Source: Acidobacteriota bacterium (lineage in GTDB: Bacteria > Acidobacteriota > Terriglobia > Bryobacterales > Bryobacteraceae). Taken from it: a stretch of 64,000 nucleotides of DNA. Positions within the stretch are counted from its first letter, which is position 1, and each line of letters begins with the position of its first letter. The position numbers and the translations under genes were made by a program. The notes beneath the pieces were generated by a model. It saw nothing but the letters and a program-made list of their open reading frames with translations. It was not told the origin of the DNA and did not search any database. The stretch lies in assembly GCA_947470805.1 (NCBI GenBank), contig CANIVU010000010.1, forward strand, positions 62,001 to 126,000, given 5' to 3'. Shown piece by piece: positions 36,083 through 44,677 of this stretch.

Positions 36083-36639
36083 TCGGCGCGGTCCTGCTTC
36101 TGCAAGTGGCGGCGGCGATGCCGCTGTTGGAACAGGGCCGGTTTGCCGACGCGCGGGCTCCGTTGGAGAAGGCCTGCGCGGCACGGGAGGCGAATGGCTG
36201 CTATCTGCTGGGCCGGACGCTGTACACGCTGGATCAGTACGAAGCGGCGTTGCGGGTGTTGACGCCGTTGGTGGCCACGGATCGGGATCCTTGGCGGGTG
36301 CAAGACGCTCTCGGGTCAGCCTATGAGGCGTTGCGCCGGCCGGCGGAGGCCGAGCGGGCGTTCCAGCAGGCCGTGAACGGAAATCGTGACCGGGCGGCCG
36401 ATCCGCGGTATCACCTTGGACGGTTTCTGATCCGCGAAGGCCGGCCGGCGGAAGCAGTTGCGATTCTTACGCCGGCGGTGGAAAAGTTTCCGAGGCACGA
36501 ATTGGCGCGCTTCGAACTGGGCCGGGCGTTCTATCAAACGGGCCGTATCGCGGAAGCAGAGATACAATTAAGCCGCGCCCCCTCGTTAGAAGAGGCGCGG
36601 CGATTATTGGATAAGTTGAAGCGGCAGAGCCCGCGGTAA
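36079..36639 (+). CDS. TPR-like repeat protein
   Basis: 186 aa. After a hydrophobic start (MIGAVLLLQVAAAMP) come TPR-type helix pairs: FADARAPLEKACAARE, QYEAALRVLTPLV, RPAEAERAFQQAV, RPAEAVAILTPAVEKF, FELGRAFYQTGRIAEAEIQL. Overlaps the previous gene by 4 bp. A signal anchor could place it in the periplasm. Partner unknown. Confidence 0.8.
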   Translation: MIGAVLLLQVAAAMPLLEQGRFADARAPLEKACAAREANGCYLLGRTLYTLDQYEAALRVLTPLVATDRDPWRVQDALGSAYEALRRPAEAERAFQQAVNGNRDRAADPRYHLGRFLIREGRPAEAVAILTPAVEKFPRHELARFELGRAFYQTGRIAEAEIQLSRAPSLEEARRLLDKLKRQSPR

Positions 36640-36640
36640 G

Positions 36641-36874
36641 TTAGACGGCCGCGGCGGCTGGCGTGGCTTTCTTACGCGTCGCCTTTTTCTTGCCGGCGGG
36701 GGGAGTGCGGTCGCTCTTCTTCAAACTGGCGATGACGATGGAAAGAACGAACTTCTTTTCCCCGTGGTCGTCGAAGTTAATAATTACGTGCTCTTCGGTA
36801 CATTTGACGACGCTGCCGAGTCCGAACTTGCCATGTTCTACCTGGGCGCCCTCCGCAAAGGCGGGTTTGGCCAT
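36641..36874 (-). CDS. Small UvrD-tail/tudor-like protein
   Basis: 77 aa. VEHGKFGLGSVVKCTEEHVIINFDDHGEKKFVL matches the small beta-barrel domain found at UvrD/PcrA C-termini, which binds RNA polymerase in those proteins. A Lys/Ala-rich tail (GKKKATRKKATP) would bind nucleic acid. Ends 1 bp from the convergent TPR gene. The start has a good SD (AGGAG) that overlaps the stop of the 30-codon ORF just upstream. Confidence 0.75.
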   Translation of the reverse strand: MAKPAFAEGAQVEHGKFGLGSVVKCTEEHVIINFDDHGEKKFVLSIVIASLKKSDRTPPAGKKKATRKKATPAAAAV

Positions 36875-36886
36875 AAGGGGGATCTC

Positions 36887-36979
36887 CTACATGAATGGTA
36901 ACACAATTGCAGGGGTACTGGGGGCAGCGGCGCTCGCGCCAGCCATGGTGCGCGAACAGCTGTGGTAACCGAATTGCAT
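36887..36979 (-). CDS. 30-codon ORF with consensus Shine-Dalgarno, possible leader peptide
   Basis: AGGAGG (complement of 36987-36992) lies 7 nt before the ATG at 36979, an ideal SD. The ORF encodes MQFGYHSCSRTMAG, then an Ala/Pro/Ser tail ending VLPFM, and stops at 36887-36889. Its TAG overlaps the SD of the downstream tudor-like gene, so translation of the two may be coupled. No homologous peptide is known to me. Confidence 0.5.
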   Translation of the reverse strand: MQFGYHSCSRTMAGASAAAPSTPAIVLPFM

Positions 36980-37070
36980 ATCAAAACCTCCTAACATAGG
37001 TAAGTCCGGACCGAGTTCCTGAACTACCTGAATCGCGAATCGCCGCCCAAGCGCGGCCAAGAGGTGAAGC

Positions 37071-40000
37071 TTGAAATCTGTTGCATGGGTTCTACTGGCC
37101 ACGCTGCCACTGTTGGCGCAATCCGGAGCGCGGGAACGCACGTCGCGCCGTGTGAATGACCACGCCGCCACGCCCGCCGTTTCTACGCCAGATCCTGACG
37201 CCAAGGCCGCACCCGGTCCTCGCGGTACTGGTGCATTTCGGCGCTATGCGGTGGTATTGGACCAGGAGCCGGTAGCCGCAGCAGTTTCAAATCGGGAATC
37301 CATTCTGGGCACGGCCGGGCGCGCGCACCGTCAACGCGTTGTCGAATCCCAGGCGCCGGTGCGCGCCGAACTGGCTCGTCGCGGGCTTCGTGAATTCGGC
37401 TCGGCTGAGACTCTTGTTAACGCCATATTCGTCAACGCCCGTGTGGAAGACGCCGATGCGCTGGCCGCGCTCCCCGGCGTTCGCTACGTCCGGGAGATGC
37501 GCCCCGTGCGCAAGGCGATGACGGCCGCGAACGCCGTCGTGAACGCGCCCGCCGCGTGGGCTCAGCTCGGTGGTACTACTTCCGCGGGCGCAGGCACGAA
37601 GATCGCCATCATCGATAGTGGTATCGATCATACCCACCCTTCGATGCAGGACGCGGCGCTCGCCCTGCCTGCGGGCTTCCCAAAATGCAGCGGCGACGAT
37701 TGCGCGTATACCAATACGAAGGTCATTGCGGCGCGCAGCTTTGTGGACCGCCTGATCTACGCCTACACTGATGACACGCGGCCCGACGACGCCTCCCCAC
37801 GCGACCGCTCCGGTCACGGCACGGCGGCGGCCAGTGTCGCCGCCGGCGCGCCGATTGATAGCCCGCTCGGCCGCATGTCGGGCGTGGCGCCCAAGGCCCA
37901 GCTCGGTAACTACAAAGTGTTCGGCTCCCCCGGCGTCAACGACCTGACGTTCGACGACGTCATCATCGCCGCCCTCGAAGCGGCGCTGCTCGACGGCATG
38001 GACATCGCGTCCCTCTCTCTCGGGGGCGCGTCACTGTGGGGGCCCAACGACCGCGGCACGGTTTGCGACAAGGGCGCCGGTGTGGCTTGTGATCTGCAGG
38101 TCGAAGCCGTCGAAAACGCCGTTCGCCGCGGGCTCACCGTCGTCGTCAGCGCCGGCAACGATGGCGATTCCGGCCTCGAAATTCCATCGCTGAATTCCAT
38201 CTCCTCACCCGGCACCGCCCCGAGCGCGATCACCGTCGGCGCTTCGGTGAACTCCCACATCCTTTATCAATCCGTCCGCGTACAGAATGGACCCGCAAGT
38301 CTGAATCGGCTCAATGCGCTCTTCGGTGACGGGATTAAGCCGTCCGCGCCGCTCCGTGCGCCGCTGCGCGACGTGGCCAAGCTCCAGAACGACGGCAAGG
38401 CCTGTGTGGCTCTCGGCAATGGCGTGCTGGCCGGCGCGATCGCGCTCATCGCCCGTGGCGACTGTTCGTTCTCGGTTAAGGTCAACAATGCCCAGCGCGC
38501 GGGCGCTGTCGCCGTGTTGGTTTACCAGACGACGACCAACACCCCCATCGCCGCCGGTGCGCTGCTCAACACCGCCATTCCCTTCGTCATGATCGGCAAA
38601 GACGACGGGGCAGCGCTACAGCAATACCTGTCTTCCAATGCCGATGCGCTGGTCACCCTGGATCCGGCGATTACCGCCATCAACGCTCCGGCCGGTGAAG
38701 TCTCCGTCTTCTCCTCGCAGGGCCCGGCCACCGGCACCAACGCGATCAAACCCGAGATCATCGCGGTGGGCCAGGACCTCTTCATGGCCACGCAGAAGTA
38801 TGATCCCAACGGCGAGCTCTACGACCCCTCCGGCTTTACCCGGGCCGATGGCACCAGTTTCTCCACCCCGATGGTCGCAGGCGCCGCCGCGCTTGTGAAA
38901 CAGCGCAATCGAACCTGGACGCCGGCCCAGATCAAGTCCGCGCTCGTCCACTCCGCCAATAACGACATCGGCGATTACGACTACGACGGCAAACCTATAG
39001 ACGCCCTGCAATCGGGCATGGGCAACGGCCAGCTCGATGTCGATAAAGCCGTCCGCGCCAACGTTGTTGCCGACCCCGCCACGGTCTCTTTTGGCGTTGT
39101 CCGCGCGGTCCCGCTGACCAGCCAGATTCGCATCGCCAATCTCTCTACCGGTTCTCTCAATCTCCGCTTCTCGATCAGTGAATCCGTCAAAGCCGCCGGG
39201 GTCACCGTCAACGTTTCGCCTGCCACCGCGACGGTCGGCGTCAATCAAGTCGCCACCGTCACGCTCACCGTCAGCGGCACGCTGCCCACGGCGAACTGGT
39301 ACGAAGGCGCGGTGGTTGTCGATGGCGGCGCGACGCAGCTCCGCATTCCCTACGCTTATCTCATTGGCAACAACACTGCCTTCAACGCGATGCCGCTCAC
39401 CGGCACCGGGTTCGTCGCGCTCGCCAACGGCCGCGTCAACCGGCTCAACGTGAAATTCGTCGATAAACAGGGCGTGCCGGCCTCCGGCGTGACTGTCCGA
39501 TTCCGCGCCGAAAGCGGCGGCGGGCGGATCGATACGGCGCTCGAAAAGACCGATTCGCTGGGAATCGCCGACGCCGTCGTCTACGCCGGGCCGACGCTCG
39601 GCGAGCAGATATTCAGCGTCGAAGGCGCCGGGCTCAAGTTGCAGTGGGTGGGCCGCGCGATCCAGCAACCGGCCGTGCAGACCGGTGGCGTCGTCAACGC
39701 CGCCAGCGGTGAATTGGGCTCGGGCGTGGCGCCGGGCTCCTACATCTCTATCTTCGGTGCAGCGCTCGCCGACACCACGCGCATCTACACCACCACCTAT
39801 CTACCCGTTTCCCTGGCCGGCGTCAGCGTTGGTTTCGACGTGCCCGGCCGTCAGTTGAGCTATCCCGGCCGGATCCATTTTGTCAGCCCCGGCCAGATCA
39901 ACGTGCAGGTGCCATGGGAGCTGGCCGGTGTGCCGTCGGTGGATATGAAAGTCAGCATCGGCGACTTTTCGTCGGCCACGTTCCGCGTCGCTTTGAACGA

Positions 40001-40394
40001 CTTCTCGCCCTCCGTCTTTGAGTACACCGACCCCGGCAGCGGTCGTCTCCTTACCGCCGCGCTCGACCAGAACTTCGGCTTGGTGACCGCCGCCAACGCC
40101 GTTCGCCGCGGCGCCGCCGTGCAGATCTATGCTAACGGCATCGGGCCCGTCGACAATCGCCCCGCCTCCGGCGAACCGGCCAGCACGCAGACGCTGTCTA
40201 ACTGCCGCACGGCGCCCGAAATCACAATCGGCGGCCGCCCGGCGCAGGTTCTCTTCTGCGGACTGGCACCGGGCTTCGTCGGCCTCTATCAGTTGAACGC
40301 CATCGTGCCCGCCGACGCTCCCACCGGCATCCAGCCGCTCGTCATTCGCAGCGGCGGTGTAACATCCAAGACCGCCTCGCTCGCCGTGCAATAG
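37071..40394 (+). CDS. Exported subtilisin-like (S8) protease with PA and TIGR03437 domains
   Basis: 1107 aa, TTG start after a good SD; signal peptide KSVAWVLLATLPLLAQS. Inhibitor-like prodomain (about 55-145), S8 catalytic domain with D182 (AIIDSGIDHTHP), H249 (SGHGT), oxyanion N363 and S596 (DGTSFSTP), split by a PA insert (about 445-530). Then Ig-like beta sandwiches, and a C-terminal TIGR03437 domain from about 870 (VNAASGELGSG-VAPGSYISIFG). A secreted polymer-degrading protease. Followed at 15 bp by a second S8 gene. Confidence 0.93.
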   Translation: MKSVAWVLLATLPLLAQSGARERTSRRVNDHAATPAVSTPDPDAKAAPGPRGTGAFRRYAVVLDQEPVAAAVSNRESILGTAGRAHRQRVVESQAPVRAELARRGLREFGSAETLVNAIFVNARVEDADALAALPGVRYVREMRPVRKAMTAANAVVNAPAAWAQLGGTTSAGAGTKIAIIDSGIDHTHPSMQDAALALPAGFPKCSGDDCAYTNTKVIAARSFVDRLIYAYTDDTRPDDASPRDRSGHGTAAASVAAGAPIDSPLGRMSGVAPKAQLGNYKVFGSPGVNDLTFDDVIIAALEAALLDGMDIASLSLGGASLWGPNDRGTVCDKGAGVACDLQVEAVENAVRRGLTVVVSAGNDGDSGLEIPSLNSISSPGTAPSAITVGASVNSHILYQSVRVQNGPASLNRLNALFGDGIKPSAPLRAPLRDVAKLQNDGKACVALGNGVLAGAIALIARGDCSFSVKVNNAQRAGAVAVLVYQTTTNTPIAAGALLNTAIPFVMIGKDDGAALQQYLSSNADALVTLDPAITAINAPAGEVSVFSSQGPATGTNAIKPEIIAVGQDLFMATQKYDPNGELYDPSGFTRADGTSFSTPMVAGAAALVKQRNRTWTPAQIKSALVHSANNDIGDYDYDGKPIDALQSGMGNGQLDVDKAVRANVVADPATVSFGVVRAVPLTSQIRIANLSTGSLNLRFSISESVKAAGVTVNVSPATATVGVNQVATVTLTVSGTLPTANWYEGAVVVDGGATQLRIPYAYLIGNNTAFNAMPLTGTGFVALANGRVNRLNVKFVDKQGVPASGVTVRFRAESGGGRIDTALEKTDSLGIADAVVYAGPTLGEQIFSVEGAGLKLQWVGRAIQQPAVQTGGVVNAASGELGSGVAPGSYISIFGAALADTTRIYTTTYLPVSLAGVSVGFDVPGRQLSYPGRIHFVSPGQINVQVPWELAGVPSVDMKVSIGDFSSATFRVALNDFSPSVFEYTDPGSGRLLTAALDQNFGLVTAANAVRRGAAVQIYANGIGPVDNRPASGEPASTQTLSNCRTAPEITIGGRPAQVLFCGLAPGFVGLYQLNAIVPADAPTGIQPLVIRSGGVTSKTASLAVQ

Positions 40395-40409
40395 GGGACA
40401 ATTATAGGA

Positions 40410-42761
40410 ATGCGCTTCGGGAAAATTTCGCTCGTGTTGCTGGCAGGTGTGTTGTCGGCACAGGTCGTGCCGGACTGGTTCATTGTTGAGTTGACCCAGC
40501 CCACGGCCGGCCGCACCCGCGGCGCCCGTCAGGTTCGCCAGTCGCACGCCGCCGCGCGTGCGGCGCTCGCGGCGCGCTTCGGCAGTCGCGTCCAGGTGAA
40601 GGATTTCACCGAAGTCGTCATGAACTCGCTGATCGTCCGCTCCACGGCGGGAGAAGCCGCGCTGGCGGCTGTTCCCGGTGTCCGGCGGGTTTGGCCGGTG
40701 TACGAAATTCATCCGGAGCTGGACCGCGCTGTGGGCCTCATCCAAGCAGCCAAAGCCTGGGAAACCGTCGGTGGCGTTGACCGCGCGGGCGCCGGAATGA
40801 AGATTGGGATTCTCGATACCGGCCTCGATCTTACGCACCCGGGGTTCAAGACCGATGCGCTCAACGTGCCCGATTCCTACCCGCGCGCCACCAACGAAGA
40901 TATCCGCAGCCGGCTGAACGGCAAAGTGATCGTCTACCGGACCTACGATCAGATGGCCGGGTTCGCCGAAACGGCACTCGACAACTCGGGCCATGGCACT
41001 GGCGTCGCGATGGCGGCTGCCGGTGTGCGCGTGAAGAGTCCCAAGGCGGAGATCCAAGGTGTGGCTCCAGCAGCGTACCTCGGCGTGTATAAGATCTTCG
41101 TCGGGCCCGACGGCGCGTCCTCCAACACCGCGATTGCCACGAAAGCGATCGATGACGCGGCCGCCGACGGTATGGATGTCATCAACATCAGTTGGGGGTT
41201 CTTGCCGCAGATTCGGCCGGAGCTTGATCCATTGAGCCCCGCCGTCGCCCGGGCCGCATCTCTTGGAGTCGCCGTTATAAAGTCCAACGGAAACTCCGGT
41301 CCGGCCCGTCTTTCCGGCTCCACGCCGACCGTCGGCCCCAACGGTATTGCCGTTGGCGCCGCCTGGACCGATCGTATCTTTGCCTCCGGTGCCCGGGTGA
41401 ATGGCGGCCCCTCCATCTACGCGATCCCCGGCGACGGCCCCGCCCCGGAGGTTCCGCTCAGTGCTCCGCTGAAGGATGTTGCTCCGTTGGATTCCACTGG
41501 TCTTGCTTGCACCGTGCTGCCGCCGGGTTCCCTATCCGGCTCCATCGCGTTGATCCTTCGCGGGGACTGCACCTTTGAAGTGAAGCTCAAAGTCGCCGAA
41601 AACGCGGGCGCCGTCGCTGCCATAGTCTACACCCACACCGCGTCTCCCAATGCGAGCGGCATGGCGACCGGTACCGCCCAATTACCCGCCGTCATGATCT
41701 CCAACAAGGACGGTGTTGCGGTCAAAGCTACCCTCGCCGCCGCCGAATCGACCGCCGAAATCGCCTTCGGCGATACGCTGCCCTTCATCATCGACGCCAA
41801 CGGCACCTCCGACTTCTCCTCCCGCGGCCCTGGCGCCGATGGCAGCATCCGTCCGGACGTTCTCGCGATCGGAGAAGAACTCCTTACCGCCGCGCAGAAG
41901 AACAACCCTAATGGAGAACTCTTCGACGCCACCGGCTACACCGTTCAGTACGGAACCAGCTTCGCCTCCCCGCTGGTCGCCGGCGCCTACGCGGTTCTCA
42001 AGGCGGGCCGGCCCGGCCTCACCAATTCCCAATACCGGTCCCTCCTCGTCAATACCGCCCAGCCGTTCCCGGGCAGCGAACCGCGCCCTTTCCCGGTGCA
42101 GGTCGGCGGCGCTGGCCGCCTTGATGTCCAAGCCGCCCTGCGCGGCCGTCTCGCCATGGAACCGGTCTCGGTCAGTTTCGGCATGGGCGGCCAGCGGATG
42201 GACGTCACCCGCCCTATCCGCATTCAAAACGTCACTCCCAATACAGGCACCTGGAAAGTGGAGATCGATTCCGGCGACGACGTGAAAGCTACCGTCGAAC
42301 CCGCCGAATTCTCCCTCGGTTCCGGGGATGCCATCACGCTCCAAGTCCGTCTTTCCGGCGATCTGCCGGTCGGTGAAAACCAGGGCTTCCTCCTCTTCCG
42401 CCCGGTCGATGCCGACGAATCCGAGCGGCCCCAACGAATGGCCTACTGGTACGGCGTGCCGTCCGGCAAGCCGGCCTACGCTTCGGTGATTCCTTCGGCG
42501 CCCTTAACCGCAACGGCGGGTTCCAGCGTTACCCTGAATGTGCTGATCACCGACGCCATCGGTGCCGCCACGCCGTTCGAAGCCCCGAAGGTCACTGTGC
42601 TCGAAGGCGGCGGCGAATTCATCACCGCCACCTCTGTCGATGAACTCTATCCCGGCTACTGGCAGGTGCGCCTCCGGATGGGAACCGCCTCCGGCCAACG
42701 CAACCGCTTCCGCATCGAAGCCGGCGCCGCCATCCGGGAAGTTTCCATTCAATCCCGGTAA
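40410..42761 (+). CDS. Exported subtilisin-like (S8) protease with PA domain
   Basis: 783 aa. Signal peptide MRFGKISLVLLAGVLSA, prodomain, catalytic D136 (GILDTGLDLTHPG), H195 (SGHGT), N295 and S517 (YGTSFASP), with a PA insert at about 365-445. C-terminal Ig-like sheet, but no TIGR03437 domain. Same architecture as its neighbour apart from the tail, so a tandem duplication with loss or gain of the C-terminal module is likely. Confidence 0.93.
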   Translation: MRFGKISLVLLAGVLSAQVVPDWFIVELTQPTAGRTRGARQVRQSHAAARAALAARFGSRVQVKDFTEVVMNSLIVRSTAGEAALAAVPGVRRVWPVYEIHPELDRAVGLIQAAKAWETVGGVDRAGAGMKIGILDTGLDLTHPGFKTDALNVPDSYPRATNEDIRSRLNGKVIVYRTYDQMAGFAETALDNSGHGTGVAMAAAGVRVKSPKAEIQGVAPAAYLGVYKIFVGPDGASSNTAIATKAIDDAAADGMDVINISWGFLPQIRPELDPLSPAVARAASLGVAVIKSNGNSGPARLSGSTPTVGPNGIAVGAAWTDRIFASGARVNGGPSIYAIPGDGPAPEVPLSAPLKDVAPLDSTGLACTVLPPGSLSGSIALILRGDCTFEVKLKVAENAGAVAAIVYTHTASPNASGMATGTAQLPAVMISNKDGVAVKATLAAAESTAEIAFGDTLPFIIDANGTSDFSSRGPGADGSIRPDVLAIGEELLTAAQKNNPNGELFDATGYTVQYGTSFASPLVAGAYAVLKAGRPGLTNSQYRSLLVNTAQPFPGSEPRPFPVQVGGAGRLDVQAALRGRLAMEPVSVSFGMGGQRMDVTRPIRIQNVTPNTGTWKVEIDSGDDVKATVEPAEFSLGSGDAITLQVRLSGDLPVGENQGFLLFRPVDADESERPQRMAYWYGVPSGKPAYASVIPSAPLTATAGSSVTLNVLITDAIGAATPFEAPKVTVLEGGGEFITATSVDELYPGYWQVRLRMGTASGQRNRFRIEAGAAIREVSIQSR

Positions 42762-42768
42762 GCCTCGC

Positions 42769-42777
42769 TGCTATACT
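42769..42777 (+). promoter_or_regulatory. Extended -10 promoter of greA
   Basis: TGCTATACT, an extended -10, lies within 20 bp after the protease stop and 25 bp before the greA ATG. The same 9-mer occurs before the KAS III gene (55082-55090). No clear -35 is visible, as expected for extended -10 promoters. Confidence 0.55.
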
Positions 42778-42802
42778 TGGTTGGAAAGCGGTCAAGCCAG
42801 TC

Positions 42803-43276
42803 ATGCAAGATTTAATGAAAAAGTTGCAAGAAGAAATCGCAACTTTGGAACACGAGTTCCGCTCCGAGTTGCCGAAGGAGATCCTTCGCGCCCGGGAACT
42901 CGGCGACTTAAGCGAGAACGCTGAATACCATGCCGCGAAAGAGCGGCAGGGGCTCGTTAACGCCAGGCTCGGGCAGTTGCGTAAGCGGCTGGCGGAACTG
43001 TCGATGATCGATTTGCAGAAGGTCCCGCGCGACCGGGTCGGTTTCGGTTCCACGGTCGTTGTCTATGACATCGCCAAGACCGAAGAGATGACCTATCGTC
43101 TGGTGGCGAGCGAGGAATCCGACGTCAAGAACGGCCTGATTTCCACCAGTTCTCCCATCGGCCGCGGACTGTTGAACAAGCGGGCTGGCGACGAAGTACG
43201 GATCGTCGCTCCCGGAGTGACGCTGCAGTTTGAAATCGTCCGGCTCACCACGATTCACGGCGACGTATTGGAATAA
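42803..43276 (+). CDS. greA: Transcription elongation factor GreA
   Basis: 157 aa. N-terminal coiled coil with the acidic tip (ELGDLSENAEYHAAKERQGLV, containing the D/E pair that enters RNAP) and C-terminal FKBP-like domain (SSPIGRGLLNKRAGDEV). Rescues backtracked RNAP. Confidence 0.94.
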   Translation: MQDLMKKLQEEIATLEHEFRSELPKEILRARELGDLSENAEYHAAKERQGLVNARLGQLRKRLAELSMIDLQKVPRDRVGFGSTVVVYDIAKTEEMTYRLVASEESDVKNGLISTSSPIGRGLLNKRAGDEVRIVAPGVTLQFEIVRLTTIHGDVLE

Positions 43277-43283
43277 AGCAGGC

Positions 43284-43928
43284 ATGACGATCACTCGAGC
43301 CATCGGAGAAGGCTGTAATAAAATCATCCTCCTTATCGTGCGGGGGCTCGCGTTGTCCCGCATCCATCCCAATGTGCTGACGTTGATCGGGCTTCTGATC
43401 AATGTCTTCGCGGCGGTGCAGCTATCACGCGGCGAATTCTTCCCCGCCGGGCTCGTCATCATTGGCGCCGGCCTGTTCGACATGGTGGACGGTCGCGTGG
43501 CGCGCCACACCAATCAGGTCACCCGCTTCGGCGCTTTCTTCGATTCAGTTCTCGACCGTTACTCCGATCTGGGCCTGCTCATGGGCCTGCTGGTTTACTA
43601 CGCCAACATCGACCGGTTCTTCTACGTCGTCCTGACGGCCGTCGTCATGACCGGATCGGTCATGGTCAGCTACGCCCGGTCCCGCGCGGAAAACCTCATC
43701 CCCACCTGCAAGGTCGGCTTTGCCGAGCGGCCGGAGCGGGTGGTTCTCCTGATCATTGGCGCCCTGTTCGACCGCATGGCCCCCGTGCTCTTCGTCATCG
43801 CCGTGATCTCGAACCTGACCGTAATCCACCGCATGATGTACACCTTCCAGCAGGCCAAAGCCTTGGAAGAAGCGCAACTCCGCCCCGCCGGCGTGGCCGA
43901 ATCCGCCTCCGCCAGCCGCAAGCAGTAA
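43284..43928 (+). CDS. CDP-alcohol phosphatidyltransferase
   Basis: 214 aa from the ATG at 43284. Polytopic, with a canonical motif: D66-x2-D69-G70-x2-A73-R74-x8-G83-x3-D87-x3-D91. It makes a phospholipid head group such as phosphatidylinositol-phosphate or phosphatidylglycerophosphate; substrate not decidable. Seven bp after greA. Confidence 0.88.
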   Translation: MTITRAIGEGCNKIILLIVRGLALSRIHPNVLTLIGLLINVFAAVQLSRGEFFPAGLVIIGAGLFDMVDGRVARHTNQVTRFGAFFDSVLDRYSDLGLLMGLLVYYANIDRFFYVVLTAVVMTGSVMVSYARSRAENLIPTCKVGFAERPERVVLLIIGALFDRMAPVLFVIAVISNLTVIHRMMYTFQQAKALEEAQLRPAGVAESASASRKQ

Positions 43929-43935
43929 CCGCCGG

Positions 43936-44661
43936 CTATTCCGGCCGCAGGAATTCCCAGTACGCCGGGCTTTGGGAAATCGTGTTGTGCCCGGTGTTGG
44001 CAATCACCGTGTAGCGCAGGTTCCCTTGCTGGAAGCGCGTCCGAAGCAACTCCGTACTCGCGCGTGGGATCACTTCGTCGTGTTCGGCCGCCAGCAGCAG
44101 CACCGGCGCCGATACCAATGGGGCGTAGCGCCACGACTCATACTTGTCCCGCAGCAGCCACCGCACGGGAAAGAATGAGAACTGTTGCTGTGCGATCCCC
44201 AGAATGCTGTCGTACGGCGTCACCAGGACCAATCGCGAAATCCGCCGCGACGCGGCCAGCCGGACCGCAATGCCACTCCCCAGGCTACGCCCGATCAGCG
44301 TCACGTTTGGGTGCGCCGCCAGTAACTGGTCCAACAGCGCCAAGCCATCCGCGAACAGCCCTTCTTCCGAAGGCGCCCCCGCACTCCCGCCATATCCCCG
44401 GTAGTGCATCAGGAACAAGGCGTGCCCGGGAAACGCGGCGCGGAAATCGGGCAGGTTCAGCGATACGTCCTCCGCGTTGCCGCCAAAATAAACCACCGCG
44501 TCTGGCCCGGCCATTTCCCGCGTTGAAACCAGCACGTCCCCCGGTAAACGGAGCAGTTCGCCGCTCCCATCCCCGCGCCCCTGCGGGAAATACAGCAAGG
44601 ACCGCTGCGCAAAAAAGAGAATGGCGCAGATTCCGGCGTACCCCGCCGCAAACCACGCCAC
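43936..44661 (-). CDS. Alpha/beta hydrolase, membrane-anchored
   Basis: 241 aa. N-terminal TM anchor (WFAAGYAGICAILFFA), nucleophile S126 in GRSLGSG, acid in AEHDEVIP and His in NTGHNTI. Resembles BEM46/FrsA-like serine hydrolases. Substrate unknown. Overlaps no gene; convergent with the phosphotransferase (7 bp). Confidence 0.85.
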   Translation of the reverse strand: MAWFAAGYAGICAILFFAQRSLLYFPQGRGDGSGELLRLPGDVLVSTREMAGPDAVVYFGGNAEDVSLNLPDFRAAFPGHALFLMHYRGYGGSAGAPSEEGLFADGLALLDQLLAAHPNVTLIGRSLGSGIAVRLAASRRISRLVLVTPYDSILGIAQQQFSFFPVRWLLRDKYESWRYAPLVSAPVLLLAAEHDEVIPRASTELLRTRFQQGNLRYTVIANTGHNTISQSPAYWEFLRPE

Positions 44662-44677
44662 CCATAGAAACCAACGG

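Noticed and set aside
38616-41057. Minus-strand frames antisense to the two S8 proteases
   Set aside because: Arg/Gly/Asp-rich and cross the boundary between two genes; no domain.
43929-43962. Terminator between the phosphotransferase and hydrolase genes
   Set aside because: Only a 5-bp GCCGG/CCGGC stem without a T-run; too weak.
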